From positions 1,798,001-1,862,000 of the forward strand of contig NZ_MTCM01000001.1 in assembly GCF_002000245.1 (NCBI RefSeq): a DNA stretch of 64,000 nucleotides. Direction: 5' to 3'. Shown here piece by piece: positions 28,201 through 36,193 of the stretch. The notes beneath the pieces were generated by a model. The model did no database searches and was not told where the DNA came from. It worked only from the letters and a program-made list of their open reading frames with translations. Position numbers and translations under genes: made by a program. The stretch's first letter is position 1. Every line of letters begins with the position of its first letter. The stretch is from Sphingobacterium sp. CZ-UAM (GTDB lineage Bacteria; Bacteroidota; Bacteroidia; Sphingobacteriales; Sphingobacteriaceae).

Positions 28201-29314
28201 GGAAAACCTGTCTAAAATATTTACCAACTATTTTCAGGAAGACGACCAATCAACCGATCATAAGGGATATGGAATTGGCCTTGCGCTGGCAAAAAGTATC
28301 ATTGAATTGCACCATGGAACGATCTCTGTGACTAGCTCGCTAAGCCAAAACGGTAATATCACGGTTTTTACAATTATACTACGCAAGAATGCTATACCTG
28401 AAAGCACTAGCCGCCAGCCAAATAAGGATCCAGAAAACAAAGAAGTACACGTAAATAGGCCATTGTTTGACAACTTCATTGTAAGCCCAGAGCTTCCATT
28501 ACCAGAAAGTATGATCGCTCAGATTACTGAGAAACGCCATACCATCCTACTGATCGAAGACAATGCTGAAATTCTCCAGCTAAATAAGGAGATGCTTGAA
28601 AAAAAATACAAGATCGCTACCTGCACAAATGGCCTTGATGGATGGGATACTGCGATCGAACTTATTCCGGACGTTATCGTAAGTGATGTAATGATGCCGG
28701 GGATAAATGGGTACGACCTATGCTATCGCCTGAAGGCGGATGAACGTACAAATCACATTCCAATTATTCTCATCACAGCAATGATCTCGTCCCAACAGCT
28801 TGTACAAGGATTGCAGCATGGTGCCGATATTTACATCGGCAAACCATTTAGTATACAAGCGCTTGCCTTACAAATCAGTAACCTACTTAGTTTACGTGAA
28901 AAAATACAGCAGCAACGCAATAAACAATTGATCCAACCATTGCAACAAACTAAAAAGCATGACCAATTTAATAGTGCAACGGCTCCCATTACAGATCCTT
29001 TTCTTGACAAAGTCATCGACATTATCCAAAGGCAGCTCGATGACCCCGGCTTTAACGTGGATATGATTTCAAAACATTTAAATATGAGCAGACCTATTCT
29101 TTACAAAAAATTGCATATGTTGACCGGATTGACAGTAAACGATTTTTTGAAAGCTATCCGAATGAAAAAAGCCATGGAATACCTGAACGATGAAACGCTT
29201 AATATCAGCGAAATAGCTTACAAAGTAGGTTATAGTGATTTAAAATATTTCAGCCGTGAATTTAAAAAATATTCTGGCAAAACTCCACGGGACTGGCGAC
29301 GAAAACCAGGCTAA
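25229..29314 (+). CDS. Hybrid two-component system regulator (HTCS)
   Basis: 1361 residues. Signal sequence, then about 14 reg_prop propeller repeats (DxxGxxWxGTxxGL pattern) to ~residue 700, a Y_Y_Y domain (YAYKMEGFDDSW, ~730-790), a membrane segment (IWAYLFYLLLLAIIVFLFI), HisKA with His839 in NISHEMRS, HATPase (NLYFNAYKFTPSGG, DNGKGI), a receiver with Asp1153 (VSDVMMPG) and Lys1205, and an AraC helix-turn-helix at ~1257-1361. It senses an oligosaccharide in the periplasm and controls the divergent PUL operon from DNA. The HisKA H-box reads HEMRSRLALI instead of the usual HExRTPLTLI. All other domains look intact. Confidence 0.93.
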   Translation: MLKTNILVVLFCCVMSLEAQELLFSRLTSEDGLAPGAVLSITQDANGFMWFGTQNGLTRFDTHRFKTYTRKLPITASTQGNYITQLLYDSQDRLWIGTRNGLNSYNSETDELDEVLLSATKADQPVNISCIYEDRQKNIWIWSSIGLYLKNKGPSTQFRLIAIPDSVGGLATNNNARTIYQDQRGSYWIGSSAGLTEMTRNKEKIKFKSYRHKPSDKSSLSDNYVTVITGDHSNTLWIGTQQGGVNRFDTKKQSFKHIQSSGANGLVNNNIRDLKLDATGKLWIATQGGISVYKSQSGDFKNYRSVPNNQQTLSHNSVYSIFFDQQASAWIGTYWGGVNSIAIDNTPFQNYGTNADGIGINNNVISAIAEDKSTDRLLVGTEGGGINIIDRRTRQIIRQFTYNPLDPNSLGSDLVKLIYRDRDGNFWIGTHGGGLNLYDATNDNFTRFFYTQNDTQTRNAEALAICESTTGLFWIGTQTGLLAFKRSGRSLLPLPQNKLSKAIGARMVKTILQARTGDIWVGTSSHLFRMKNGKITQFPFSEQFPLDNINCIYEDKNGEIWVGSAASGLFRYDEAVPKIKFRRHTKAEGLPSNNIVAILEDDGQNLWISTGNGLSKLDMRRNLFKNYNKDDGLSSNIFNINSCYKSSSGEMFFGGYNGLTYFYPDQISENTFAPPTFMTGLKLFDHQVHIGKPDDLLNREISGATEISFTHKQNVFTLEFATLNYVQPSKNRYAYKMEGFDDSWNYADQPTATYMNLPAGKYTFLAKGSNNDGVWGQSTQLQIVVRPPFWKTIWAYLFYLLLLAIIVFLFIRFFVLRSMVKRDQELTRLKLDFFTNISHEMRSRLALIMAPVEKMLLLDLADKESIRQLRIIRKNSESLLHLLTELMDFRRAESGNLILHPEKVDVVSFLREIYLTFEDWAIASGIRSEFLCHTGAIYLYFDRVQLEKVFYNLYFNAYKFTPSGGFVVTQIEDKNNSLVITIRDNGKGITPENLSKIFTNYFQEDDQSTDHKGYGIGLALAKSIIELHHGTISVTSSLSQNGNITVFTIILRKNAIPESTSRQPNKDPENKEVHVNRPLFDNFIVSPELPLPESMIAQITEKRHTILLIEDNAEILQLNKEMLEKKYKIATCTNGLDGWDTAIELIPDVIVSDVMMPGINGYDLCYRLKADERTNHIPIILITAMISSQQLVQGLQHGADIYIGKPFSIQALALQISNLLSLREKIQQQRNKQLIQPLQQTKKHDQFNSATAPITDPFLDKVIDIIQRQLDDPGFNVDMISKHLNMSRPILYKKLHMLTGLTVNDFLKAIRMKKAMEYLNDETLNISEIAYKVGYSDLKYFSREFKKYSGKTPRDWRRKPG

Positions 29315-29462
29315 ATATTTGGAGAAGATCTGCTAAGAGATAAATAGATATCGTTGTAATAAATGAGATAAATACCCATAGTTCGTAATGAATCGAGAAG
29401 GTTGTCTCAGTAAACAGCTTAAATACATTAATATGATAGAACTCAAAGAGAAAGGTTTATTT

Positions 29463-29512
29463 TTTTCTCGTCATGATATAGCCGTATGTTAAACTGTAAC
29501 ATGACGAGAAAA
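29463..29512 (+). terminator. Long inverted repeat between HTCS and GH16 genes
   Basis: 13-bp perfect arms TTTTCTCGTCATG/CATGACGAGAAAA around a 24-nt centre, then TTTTATC. It lies 149 bp after the HTCS stop and 90 bp before the end of the convergent GH16 gene. It is probably a bidirectional terminator; a regulatory site is possible. Confidence 0.45.
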
Positions 29513-29601
29513 TTTTATCTGGCCTTATTCGCATAAAAGTGTATCGCTTAAAAAGCAGGCGAAAGATCCTTTTTCTCCTTTCGAAGCCTACTTAAAAACT
29601 A

Positions 29602-30954
29602 TTATTTAGGTTGATATACCCTTACGTAATCGAATAATACACTGTCAGGTAAATTAAAGGGTGGCGGCCCGCCCCAACCTGTCAGTTCGGTACTGAGAAT
29701 CATATATTCTGAACGTTTTGAAAGACCGAAATTTGTTTCTCTTGTTTTATAGCCATCAATAAAAAACGTATATGAAGTGTCGGTCCAGAGAAGTCCAAAA
29801 GTGTGGTATCCATTATCTACCTCCGGATAAGGAATGCTAACTTGACTCGATTTGTGATAGGGATCAGTATAACCATTATAGTGAATGGTTTGATGAACTA
29901 GTCCCGACGTATTACGAAGGTATTCAAAAATATCCACCTCAGCACCGTTGACTGCGGGATTATCATAAGGAGTGCTTCCAATAGAAGGTGACTGTAACCA
30001 GAAAGCAACATGGGGTCCTTTCTTTGTGTTCATTTTTGCACGACACTCAAAATAACCATAGGTCGGATTAAAATGACCATCTGTACTGATTTGACCAACG
30101 TAATACTTATCTCCCTCCCGAATTGCTTTGACCACCATATTGCCATTGCCGTCCAGCGAAATTGTTTTTGCATTGTTGACAGTCGCAAATTTTCTAACTG
30201 TTCCTTCTGCACGATAGCTCCATTTGCTTTGATCCATTGTGGCACCTTCAAATTCATCGTTCCACACCAAATTGTATTTAGCAAGTAGTTTATCAACATC
30301 CGTAGAATCCTTTTCCGAGGAATTGAACACCAACTGGGGGGCCCGATCAGCTAGCTCCCGAGATGAAAAAGAGACATCTCCGGTCGAATTAGCTGGTCCG
30401 GTGTTAAGTAATAGAAAAGTCACCTGCTGATTGACTGCTCCCACCTGGTTTTTGATCGCTTTGGTCACATCAAGAGAATAATGTCCTGTCCCAGTAATAC
30501 GCAACTTACCTACATGGACGGTATCCATAGGTGCATTGTTCCAATTAATAGTCTTCTCATCCCAGGTATTCGTCTTTACCGCATAAACATTTACCGTCCT
30601 GTACAATGAGGTGTTGAGCTGCCTAACATTTAAAGAAAGTCTTGCTGAACTGATCCCTAAATTTTGGACACTGGTCAAATCAAACTTAATATAGGATTTG
30701 CGCTTAAACGAAGCCTGATCGGATTTAACCGCCAAGGAGGTTTCTGCTCCATAATTATTATTTGCATAATTTCCATCGCGAACATAGGCATCAGCAGAAG
30801 CGGTTAGTGTGGGAAGACCCTCAGAGAGAGATGCTTTGCCATTACTGAGCAGATTCGTTTTGGCATCCATTAATTCATCTTGCCGGCAGGCCACGAATAA
30901 CAGGGACATTGTAGATGAAATACAAGTCGCTATTAAAGCTGTTTTGATTTTCAT
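29602..30954 (-). CDS. GH16 glycoside hydrolase lipoprotein with N-terminal CBM96-like domain
   Basis: 450 residues; lipobox LFVAC (Cys23). Residues ~50-210 are a CBM96/DNRLRE-type jelly roll (AYVRDGNYANNNYG, INWNNAPMDTVHVG, FLLLNTG) nearly parallel to the tail of the beta-helix protein at 18466, but placed at the N-terminus. Residues ~225-450 are GH16: NLVWNDEFEG, YGYFECRAKM, and catalytic E339-V-D341-I-F-E344 in AEVDIFEYL (beta-bulge ExDxxE type, as in agarases, porphyranases and laminarinases). It is an endo-acting surface enzyme on a beta-linked galactan or glucan; which one is not decidable here. An ECF-type promoter motif lies 140-165 bp upstream, so regulation may differ from the HTCS operon. 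Confidence 0.85.
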   Translation of the reverse strand: MKIKTALIATCISSTMSLLFVACRQDELMDAKTNLLSNGKASLSEGLPTLTASADAYVRDGNYANNNYGAETSLAVKSDQASFKRKSYIKFDLTSVQNLGISSARLSLNVRQLNTSLYRTVNVYAVKTNTWDEKTINWNNAPMDTVHVGKLRITGTGHYSLDVTKAIKNQVGAVNQQVTFLLLNTGPANSTGDVSFSSRELADRAPQLVFNSSEKDSTDVDKLLAKYNLVWNDEFEGATMDQSKWSYRAEGTVRKFATVNNAKTISLDGNGNMVVKAIREGDKYYVGQISTDGHFNPTYGYFECRAKMNTKKGPHVAFWLQSPSIGSTPYDNPAVNGAEVDIFEYLRNTSGLVHQTIHYNGYTDPYHKSSQVSIPYPEVDNGYHTFGLLWTDTSYTFFIDGYKTRETNFGLSKRSEYMILSTELTGWGGPPPFNLPDSVLFDYVRVYQPK

Positions 30955-31094
30955 GTTTTCTTAATTTAAGTGAATAGTTATTATTAAAAAAGTTTTCTCT
31001 TTCGTTCGTCGGTTGTTTTCTGATCATTCGTCATGACTAGAATGACCAAGCTATCTGCATAAAATTGTATAGATATAATTGATTATATTTACAA

Positions 31095-31119
31095 GACGTT
31101 CGAGTAGCTAATTTGTCCC
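31095..31119 (-). promoter_or_regulatory. ECF-type promoter motif GGGACAA-N14-CGTC
   Basis: Minus strand GGGACAA (31119-31113), 14 nt, CGTC (31098-31095), directed at the GH16 lipoprotein gene with a leader near 130 nt. It occupies the 338-bp gap 30955-31292, which holds no other feature I can see. Confidence 0.6.
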
Positions 31120-31292
31120 GAAAAAAATTAAATTCACTATTCCTAGTGATTGACATTGTCCTTATTTTAAAATATCTTCACTTATATTTGCTGATCCTTC
31201 TTAGCCCTGATGTACCCTATTAGTTTAGCCCCTCCCCATCTTACTTAAAACCATTTATTGAAAAATGATATTATACAGATAAATAAACCTAT

Positions 31293-32873
31293 ATGAAAAG
31301 AAAACTACTATTAACCGCAATGGCTCTTGGCACCATAATTCCAGTTTTTGGCCAAAAACGCGGCGAAACACCACCACATCCCAGTGACTCCGTAAAATGT
31401 AAAAAACAACCAGATGATAAAAACCATATTAAAACAAGGGTATTTACTCTGGATCTAGCAGCCCCCACCAGAAATGCTTTGGTTGATACCGAATGTGAAT
31501 CTCCACGGTTGCAAATAAGAACCCGCGAGCCACTTGCTTTCCAACTGATTAACGGAAATCCCTATAAATACACTTATGTTATCAACCACAATGTGATCAA
31601 TTTATTCGGCAATGCTGGCGTGAGTCCCATAGACAGCCTAGGGAAACTCATTATTGGTAACGGTACACCCGGCGCAAAACAGGAACAGGACGATCCTACG
31701 ACACAAGGAATAGCGAAGGCTCAGGAGGAACTCAAAAAATTGGAAGATGATCTCAAGGTAGCGAAATCAAATCAATCCAAAGACCTAACAAGGGCAACTA
31801 GCTGGGATAAACGGATTCAGGAATTAAATGACGATATCAGCATTAAAAAAGCAGCGCTGCGCGATCTGGAAGCAAATTATGTATCCAAATCGATTTATTC
31901 CAAAAACTACGTTGACACCGTAAAATTCAACAATTTTCTGAATACAGCAAGAGCTGGTACTGCCCGAAATCCTGAAGGAGATATTGAAACGATTAATACA
32001 GCGATTTCATTATTGAAAGAAAAATTCAACGACCTGAATATTGATCTGGAAACATACCTCGGCAAGGTCTCCGCAGAAGATTTTCTGACAGCCTCTGATT
32101 TTTCGGCCAAGCGGGCCACATTTGCGGCCTCTTTTTCATCCATGATCCGAACTAACCAGGAGATAGGAAATGAAGCCGCACAGTTTGAAGAAACAAAGAA
32201 AAATTATGATGAAACCCTAAAAAATATCCAACCGGTCTCGGATAAGATCAAGGAAAAAATAACCGAGATGCTGCAGTTGAAACTTCAAAACTATATGCTG
32301 CCTGTCGATATCAATGGGAAAAATATTGACGCGGTCGAAATCACGGTGGAACGCTATGCCCGAAAAGGAGTGAATCCCACTCCCGATCGTTATACCTATA
32401 ATATCTGGGTAAAAGGTGGGGTTAAAATTGATGTTAGCGGCGGAATATTCCTCTCGACATTGATGGATAAGGAATACGAAATCAAGGGAACGGGAGCCAA
32501 CCAGACGATCCTTGAGAAGAAAAGAGGCAAATATGATTCTGGCTTTGGCTCTACCCTCAACCTCTCACTACGCAGTGCAGACTGGGTTCGCCCCACCTTG
32601 AGCTTCGGCGCCTTATTTACCACAAATCAAAAATTCCAGCTGCTGACTGGAGTCGGTCTAATTTTGGGTAAGGAAGAACGAATCATTTTGCAGGGCGGTT
32701 TAAGCATGGGCAGAACTTCGGGTATCTCCAGCGCCTACAAGGCGGATGGAGCGACAACCTACGACCTGGGAACAGCCGGCACGGTATCCACAACGGAGAA
32801 ATTCTCCTTTGGCCATTTTTTTGGACTCACCTATAATTTCGGTAAAGTCAATAAGGAGAAAGCGACAAAATAA
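31293..32873 (+). CDS. Secreted coiled-coil protein with C-terminal barrel-like region, function unknown
   Basis: 526 residues. Signal peptide (MKRKLLLTAMALGTIIPVFG). Residues ~145-350 are helical and rich in charged heptads (AQEELKKLEDDLKVAKSN, INTAISLLKEKFNDLN). From ~370 on, alternating aromatic/glycine beta strands (TLNLSLRSADWVRPTLSFGA, LLTGVGLILGKEERIILQGG, SFGHFFGLTYNFG) suggest an outer-membrane or periplasmic beta structure. I do not recognise the family. It converges on the peptidoglycan enzyme gene at 32938 and shares its bidirectional terminator. A structural or trafficking envelope role is a guess. Confidence 0.6.
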   Translation: MKRKLLLTAMALGTIIPVFGQKRGETPPHPSDSVKCKKQPDDKNHIKTRVFTLDLAAPTRNALVDTECESPRLQIRTREPLAFQLINGNPYKYTYVINHNVINLFGNAGVSPIDSLGKLIIGNGTPGAKQEQDDPTTQGIAKAQEELKKLEDDLKVAKSNQSKDLTRATSWDKRIQELNDDISIKKAALRDLEANYVSKSIYSKNYVDTVKFNNFLNTARAGTARNPEGDIETINTAISLLKEKFNDLNIDLETYLGKVSAEDFLTASDFSAKRATFAASFSSMIRTNQEIGNEAAQFEETKKNYDETLKNIQPVSDKIKEKITEMLQLKLQNYMLPVDINGKNIDAVEITVERYARKGVNPTPDRYTYNIWVKGGVKIDVSGGIFLSTLMDKEYEIKGTGANQTILEKKRGKYDSGFGSTLNLSLRSADWVRPTLSFGALFTTNQKFQLLTGVGLILGKEERIILQGGLSMGRTSGISSAYKADGATTYDLGTAGTVSTTEKFSFGHFFGLTYNFGKVNKEKATK

Positions 32874-32905
32874 CAAGGATTATCCCTATATACGATCTGT
32901 TTTTG

Positions 32906-32938
32906 AAAAACTTCCACCGCAATAGTGGAAGTTTTTTT
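32906..32938. terminator. Bidirectional rho-independent terminator
   Basis: Stem AAAAACTTCCAC/GTGGAAGTTTTT with a 7-nt loop, A-tract before and T-tract after, so it serves both convergent genes. It touches the stop of the gene ending at 32938. Confidence 0.85.
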
Positions 32939-34518
32939 TATTCTCGCCAAGCCAATAGGTAAGAACCACCCTGGAGCTTGTCTATCACTTCTTTGCTATA
33001 CTTCGGACTGACGACAAAACAGCCCTTTGACCGTCCAGCATTCTCCTCCGTCACATATTCTCCGGGATGCACGACAATATACCGCTCCCGGGTATTGCTA
33101 TTGGACTTCTCGAGGCCGTCTAAATACAGTGACCGTCCGTTTTTGTCACTTATATAGGTGGTATCTGTTTTAAAAATTCCCAAGCATGATTTGTTGGATC
33201 CGATCACATTCGAAAATTCCGTCGCATAGAGATCCCCCGAATTCCGGGCATGTGACACGAGGTAGCTTTGTACTTCTCCTTTATTCAGGTCGAAAATAAA
33301 CAGCCGTTTTTTCGTCCTCGGTTTGTTGTAATCCACAATGGCCCAATAATTAGCCTTGCTTTTGGGATTAAATTCGAATAGCTTTTTCAACTGCTCCCCT
33401 TGTCCCACGGTATCCGCAAGATCCAAAGCCACCTGTTTGCGTTCTTTTTTTTCTGTTGAACCTGAAGGATCCACCGACCACATTTTGCTGGGTTCTGCAG
33501 CAATATGCTGATCCATATAACCCTGAATCTGTTTTAACAGCATGTCACATTCTTTTTTGATCTGCAGTCCTTCCTTTGTATCGCCAACATGAATGATCGG
33601 ATTCCAATGACGGGCGACACTCCGAATGCAAACTCCGGTAAACTCAACGGTAAAGCTTGGGTACAGCTTGGATAAGCGCTGAAATTCCTTCCCCTCTCCA
33701 TCCCCATAATTTTCGGCGTCCTGCAAACTGCAATGTGCGCCTTTTGCAAATAAGGTCGCACGGTCATCCTGTGTGAGTTGATACTTTTGGTATATTTCAA
33801 GCAATATCTTTTGGCTGGCCAGTGGTGGAGCGGTACGGATATCATAACTGGTCTGAAATAGTCCGGCTTCTGAATTTTCGGCTGTCGGCTTTTTTATTTT
33901 TGCTGGGTCTCCCCAGCCCTTAAGTTTACCCTGATCCCAGCCACAGCAATGCCTGCCATTGCTTTCCATCAAACCGAGACCAAAGAGCAGTACAAACAGT
34001 CCCCGCAAACGATCGACATCAGTATCCAGTGCATTCGCTGTTTCCGCAGACAGCAATTCTTTAAAACGTAATAAACTGTCTTTATCGCGATCTTTCCCCA
34101 AAGGCTTCGCTAATTCCTTAGCAATGTTATCCCCTTTTTTCAAGCCTTCATAAAGACTGGCAAAGGTGAGGCTCATGCCATAGTAATAACCATAGGGCGC
34201 CTGCCCCCGATTCCCATTTTCCCATCTCATTTTTGAGATCCCGGCTTTGTCAACGATACTGGGGATCGCAAGGAGCGGATCCTCGCTCAGCGCTGTTTCA
34301 ACCACAAGACCAAGCTTTTTTAGCATAGCAGCATCAAGTCGTCCATTAACATCCAGATTATTGGTATCTTGATATCCACCAATCGCATTTTTGGTTTGAT
34401 TGCCATAGGCTCCATCAATATTGCCGAGACTATAGCCAAGTTCGGTCAATCTGATCTGGACAGCTTCTACGTGCTGTCCCTTATCTCCAAAGGCGGGAAT
34501 CATTGAAATTGTTTTCAT
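32938..34518 (-). CDS. Three-domain peptidoglycan protein: PG-binding, lysozyme-like, L,D-transpeptidase-like
   Basis: 526 residues. Residues 8-70 are a PG_binding_1 domain (FGDKGQHVEAVQIRLTELGY, GAYGNQTKNAI). Residues ~90-320 look like a lysozyme/transglycosylase fold: GLMESNGRHCCGWD with candidate catalytic Glu185, SEAGLFQTSYD and ARHWNPII. Residues ~390-526 resemble the murein L,D-transpeptidase catalytic family: VVHPGEYV (His484) and GRSKGCFVVS (Cys500). No signal peptide is visible, which is odd for a wall-acting enzyme. Export by a non-Sec route, lysis-dependent release or an effector role are possibilities. The PG-binding call is firm; the lysozyme-like call is moderate. Confidence 0.7.
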   Translation of the reverse strand: MKTISMIPAFGDKGQHVEAVQIRLTELGYSLGNIDGAYGNQTKNAIGGYQDTNNLDVNGRLDAAMLKKLGLVVETALSEDPLLAIPSIVDKAGISKMRWENGNRGQAPYGYYYGMSLTFASLYEGLKKGDNIAKELAKPLGKDRDKDSLLRFKELLSAETANALDTDVDRLRGLFVLLFGLGLMESNGRHCCGWDQGKLKGWGDPAKIKKPTAENSEAGLFQTSYDIRTAPPLASQKILLEIYQKYQLTQDDRATLFAKGAHCSLQDAENYGDGEGKEFQRLSKLYPSFTVEFTGVCIRSVARHWNPIIHVGDTKEGLQIKKECDMLLKQIQGYMDQHIAAEPSKMWSVDPSGSTEKKERKQVALDLADTVGQGEQLKKLFEFNPKSKANYWAIVDYNKPRTKKRLFIFDLNKGEVQSYLVSHARNSGDLYATEFSNVIGSNKSCLGIFKTDTTYISDKNGRSLYLDGLEKSNSNTRERYIVVHPGEYVTEENAGRSKGCFVVSPKYSKEVIDKLQGGSYLLAWRE

Positions 34519-34651
34519 AACAGCTACTTTTGGTGTATATAAAAATTTATATATGGCTTTCCATCATAATACATGTTATTTTGATGGACTATATAAATTT
34601 AGTTAATTCGAAAACACAAAAAAATAGCTAGTACTAGTGAAAGTGTCCAAC

Positions 34652-35434
34652 TCAAATCCAGCCTTTGTCAATCAATTTTTTGATCAGTTGTAAGGGTGTT
34701 CTGACCCTTGCCTTTGCCAGGATATTTTTACGGTGCGAATTGATGGTGTGGATACTCAGGCATAACCGGTCTGCGATCTCGCCGCTACTCATTCCTTCAA
34801 CAATCCCCTTTAACACTTCCCTTTCACGTACGGTAAAAAGTTCGTTGCCGGAAGTTACCCTATCCTGATCTTGAATATTGTAATATGATGGTGCTCCATG
34901 CAGGCCTATGATCGAGCAGCTTGGCTGGCCCTGCTTTTGTAAATGCGTAATGTCTGTATGCACGTGCAAGCTGTGATAAAGATTGCGATCTTCGTAATTG
35001 ACAAGAAAATACTGAATTAATAGCCGGACATAGGTACCGTCCTGCTTGCTGACCCTTAAATCATACTGCACTTTATAATCAGCTATTTTGTCCAAAGGTA
35101 CAGTATTGAAAAAAGAAGTGACTAAGCGTTCAAAGTTTAAAAAATAAGCTCTATCCTGTGGATGAATATTTTCCATGAAGAGCGGCATATCCATTGCTTT
35201 CGGTTCGTAGCCCAGCACCGAAAATAGCTCCGGACTAGCTTCAGCAATCTTCCCCTGATAAATATCAAACAGTAAGAAATAGTAGTCTCCAGCTTGAAAG
35301 GTATTGAAAAACTGCCGATAACTTTCAAGCAGCTCGTGAAGCAACAGGAGATCCATGGCTTTTGCTCGATGGACGACTGTCTTCCAGTACTTCTGTACCT
35401 CCTGGTAAAAGGTTTCTTGGGATATAGGTTTCAT
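34652..35434 (-). CDS. PAS-LuxR transcriptional regulator
   Basis: 260 residues. Residues ~45-165 read as a PAS fold (DYYFLLFDIYQGKIAEASPE, VLGYEP, YDLRVSKQDGTYVRLLIQYF). Residues ~195-260 are a LuxR-type helix-turn-helix (LFTVREREVLKGIVEGMSSG, EIADRLCLSIHTINSHRKNI). No receiver domain, so it probably responds to a small ligand or cofactor rather than a kinase. It is divergently placed from the toxin/antitoxin pair. An ECF-type motif lies ~290 bp upstream on the same strand. Targets unknown. Confidence 0.85.
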   Translation of the reverse strand: MKPISQETFYQEVQKYWKTVVHRAKAMDLLLLHELLESYRQFFNTFQAGDYYFLLFDIYQGKIAEASPELFSVLGYEPKAMDMPLFMENIHPQDRAYFLNFERLVTSFFNTVPLDKIADYKVQYDLRVSKQDGTYVRLLIQYFLVNYEDRNLYHSLHVHTDITHLQKQGQPSCSIIGLHGAPSYYNIQDQDRVTSGNELFTVREREVLKGIVEGMSSGEIADRLCLSIHTINSHRKNILAKARVRTPLQLIKKLIDKGWI

Positions 35435-35998
35435 AATCAGGTCAAATATGGGCTAATTTGTACGGCATTTCTATTTATCACATGGCATGTAGCCTTGTAT
35501 AAAATCCAAACCGGCTACATTGGTCAACCACAAAAGATTCTGCAAGATCGAGCAACAGGATATTACTATTGTTTGGATCGCCTTTAATCAAAAAAATTTA
35601 CCGTGTCATATAAACAACATCAGCAATGATGTTTATCCTGTACATCTACCAATCATTAATAAGTAAAAACTTATATTCATCATCATTTGCCTGTACCTTC
35701 GCCCTAAACAATACTCTTCTATAGGGACGATTAAGGTTCGGTTTTGTCCCACGATTTTTAAAATTATTTTTTTTAGCGCATCGAATAAGGAGGACAACGC
35801 AATTTGCGAGCAGAGAATTTAGCAATGAAAGTTGGGAATCTAATCGATGTTATAGGTAGGGAATCTCAGTTGAAACAACAAAAAATCAACAATAGACTGG
35901 ATTTATTCTAACTAATCACAATAGAAACATCGAAAGTCTGTAAGATAAATTTGGAAAATAGTCTGTATATTTGTATCTTAATAAAAAAGTATTAAATC
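35435..35998. other. Intergenic region upstream of the PAS-LuxR gene
   Basis: 564 bp between divergent genes, holding the ECF-type motif at 35726-35750 (minus) and a TATATTTG -7 element at 35966-35973 (plus) for the antitoxin-like gene. No credible ORF seen. The long minus-strand leader contains a small stem AACATCA/TGATGTT near 35615. Confidence 0.4.
35726..35750 (-). promoter_or_regulatory. ECF-type promoter motif GGGACAA-N14-CGTC
   Basis: Minus strand GGGACAA (35750-35744), 14 nt, CGTC (35729-35726). The nearest minus-strand gene is the PAS-LuxR regulator starting at 35434, giving a long leader of about 285 nt. Confidence 0.5.
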
Positions 35999-36193
35999 AT
36001 GAAGGCAAAGAAAACAAATTTGAAAGAGCGGGGGACAGAGGATTTCATTGCTGTATTACAAAAATACAAAGCGAAAGTTACCAAAAACAGTGAAACTTCC
36101 AAACGATTCCTAGTTGATTTAGGGGTAATCACAAAAAAAGGTCGGCGAACAAAACGTTATGAAAACCTATGTATTCCAGAGGTTCAGGAATAG
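35999..36193 (+). CDS. Small basic protein, probable antitoxin
   Basis: 64 residues, basic and helical, with a central FLVDLGVITKKGRRTKRYENL. Small proteins with the pattern xxFLxxxGIxTKxGKLTxxY are often found directly upstream of ART-like toxins; this is from memory. Its end overlaps the start of the next gene by 25 bp, which suggests translational coupling. It is preceded by a TATATTTG -7 element about 25 bp before the ATG. A DNA-binding or toxin-neutralising role is inferred from the arrangement. Confidence 0.55.
   Translation: MKAKKTNLKERGTEDFIAVLQKYKAKVTKNSETSKRFLVDLGVITKKGRRTKRYENLCIPEVQE

Noticed and set aside
16357..30954. Naming the substrate of the PUL (galactan, alginate or beta-glucan)
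   Set aside because: GH2, GH16, beta-helix and CBM96-like domains allow several polymers, and no residue decides between them.
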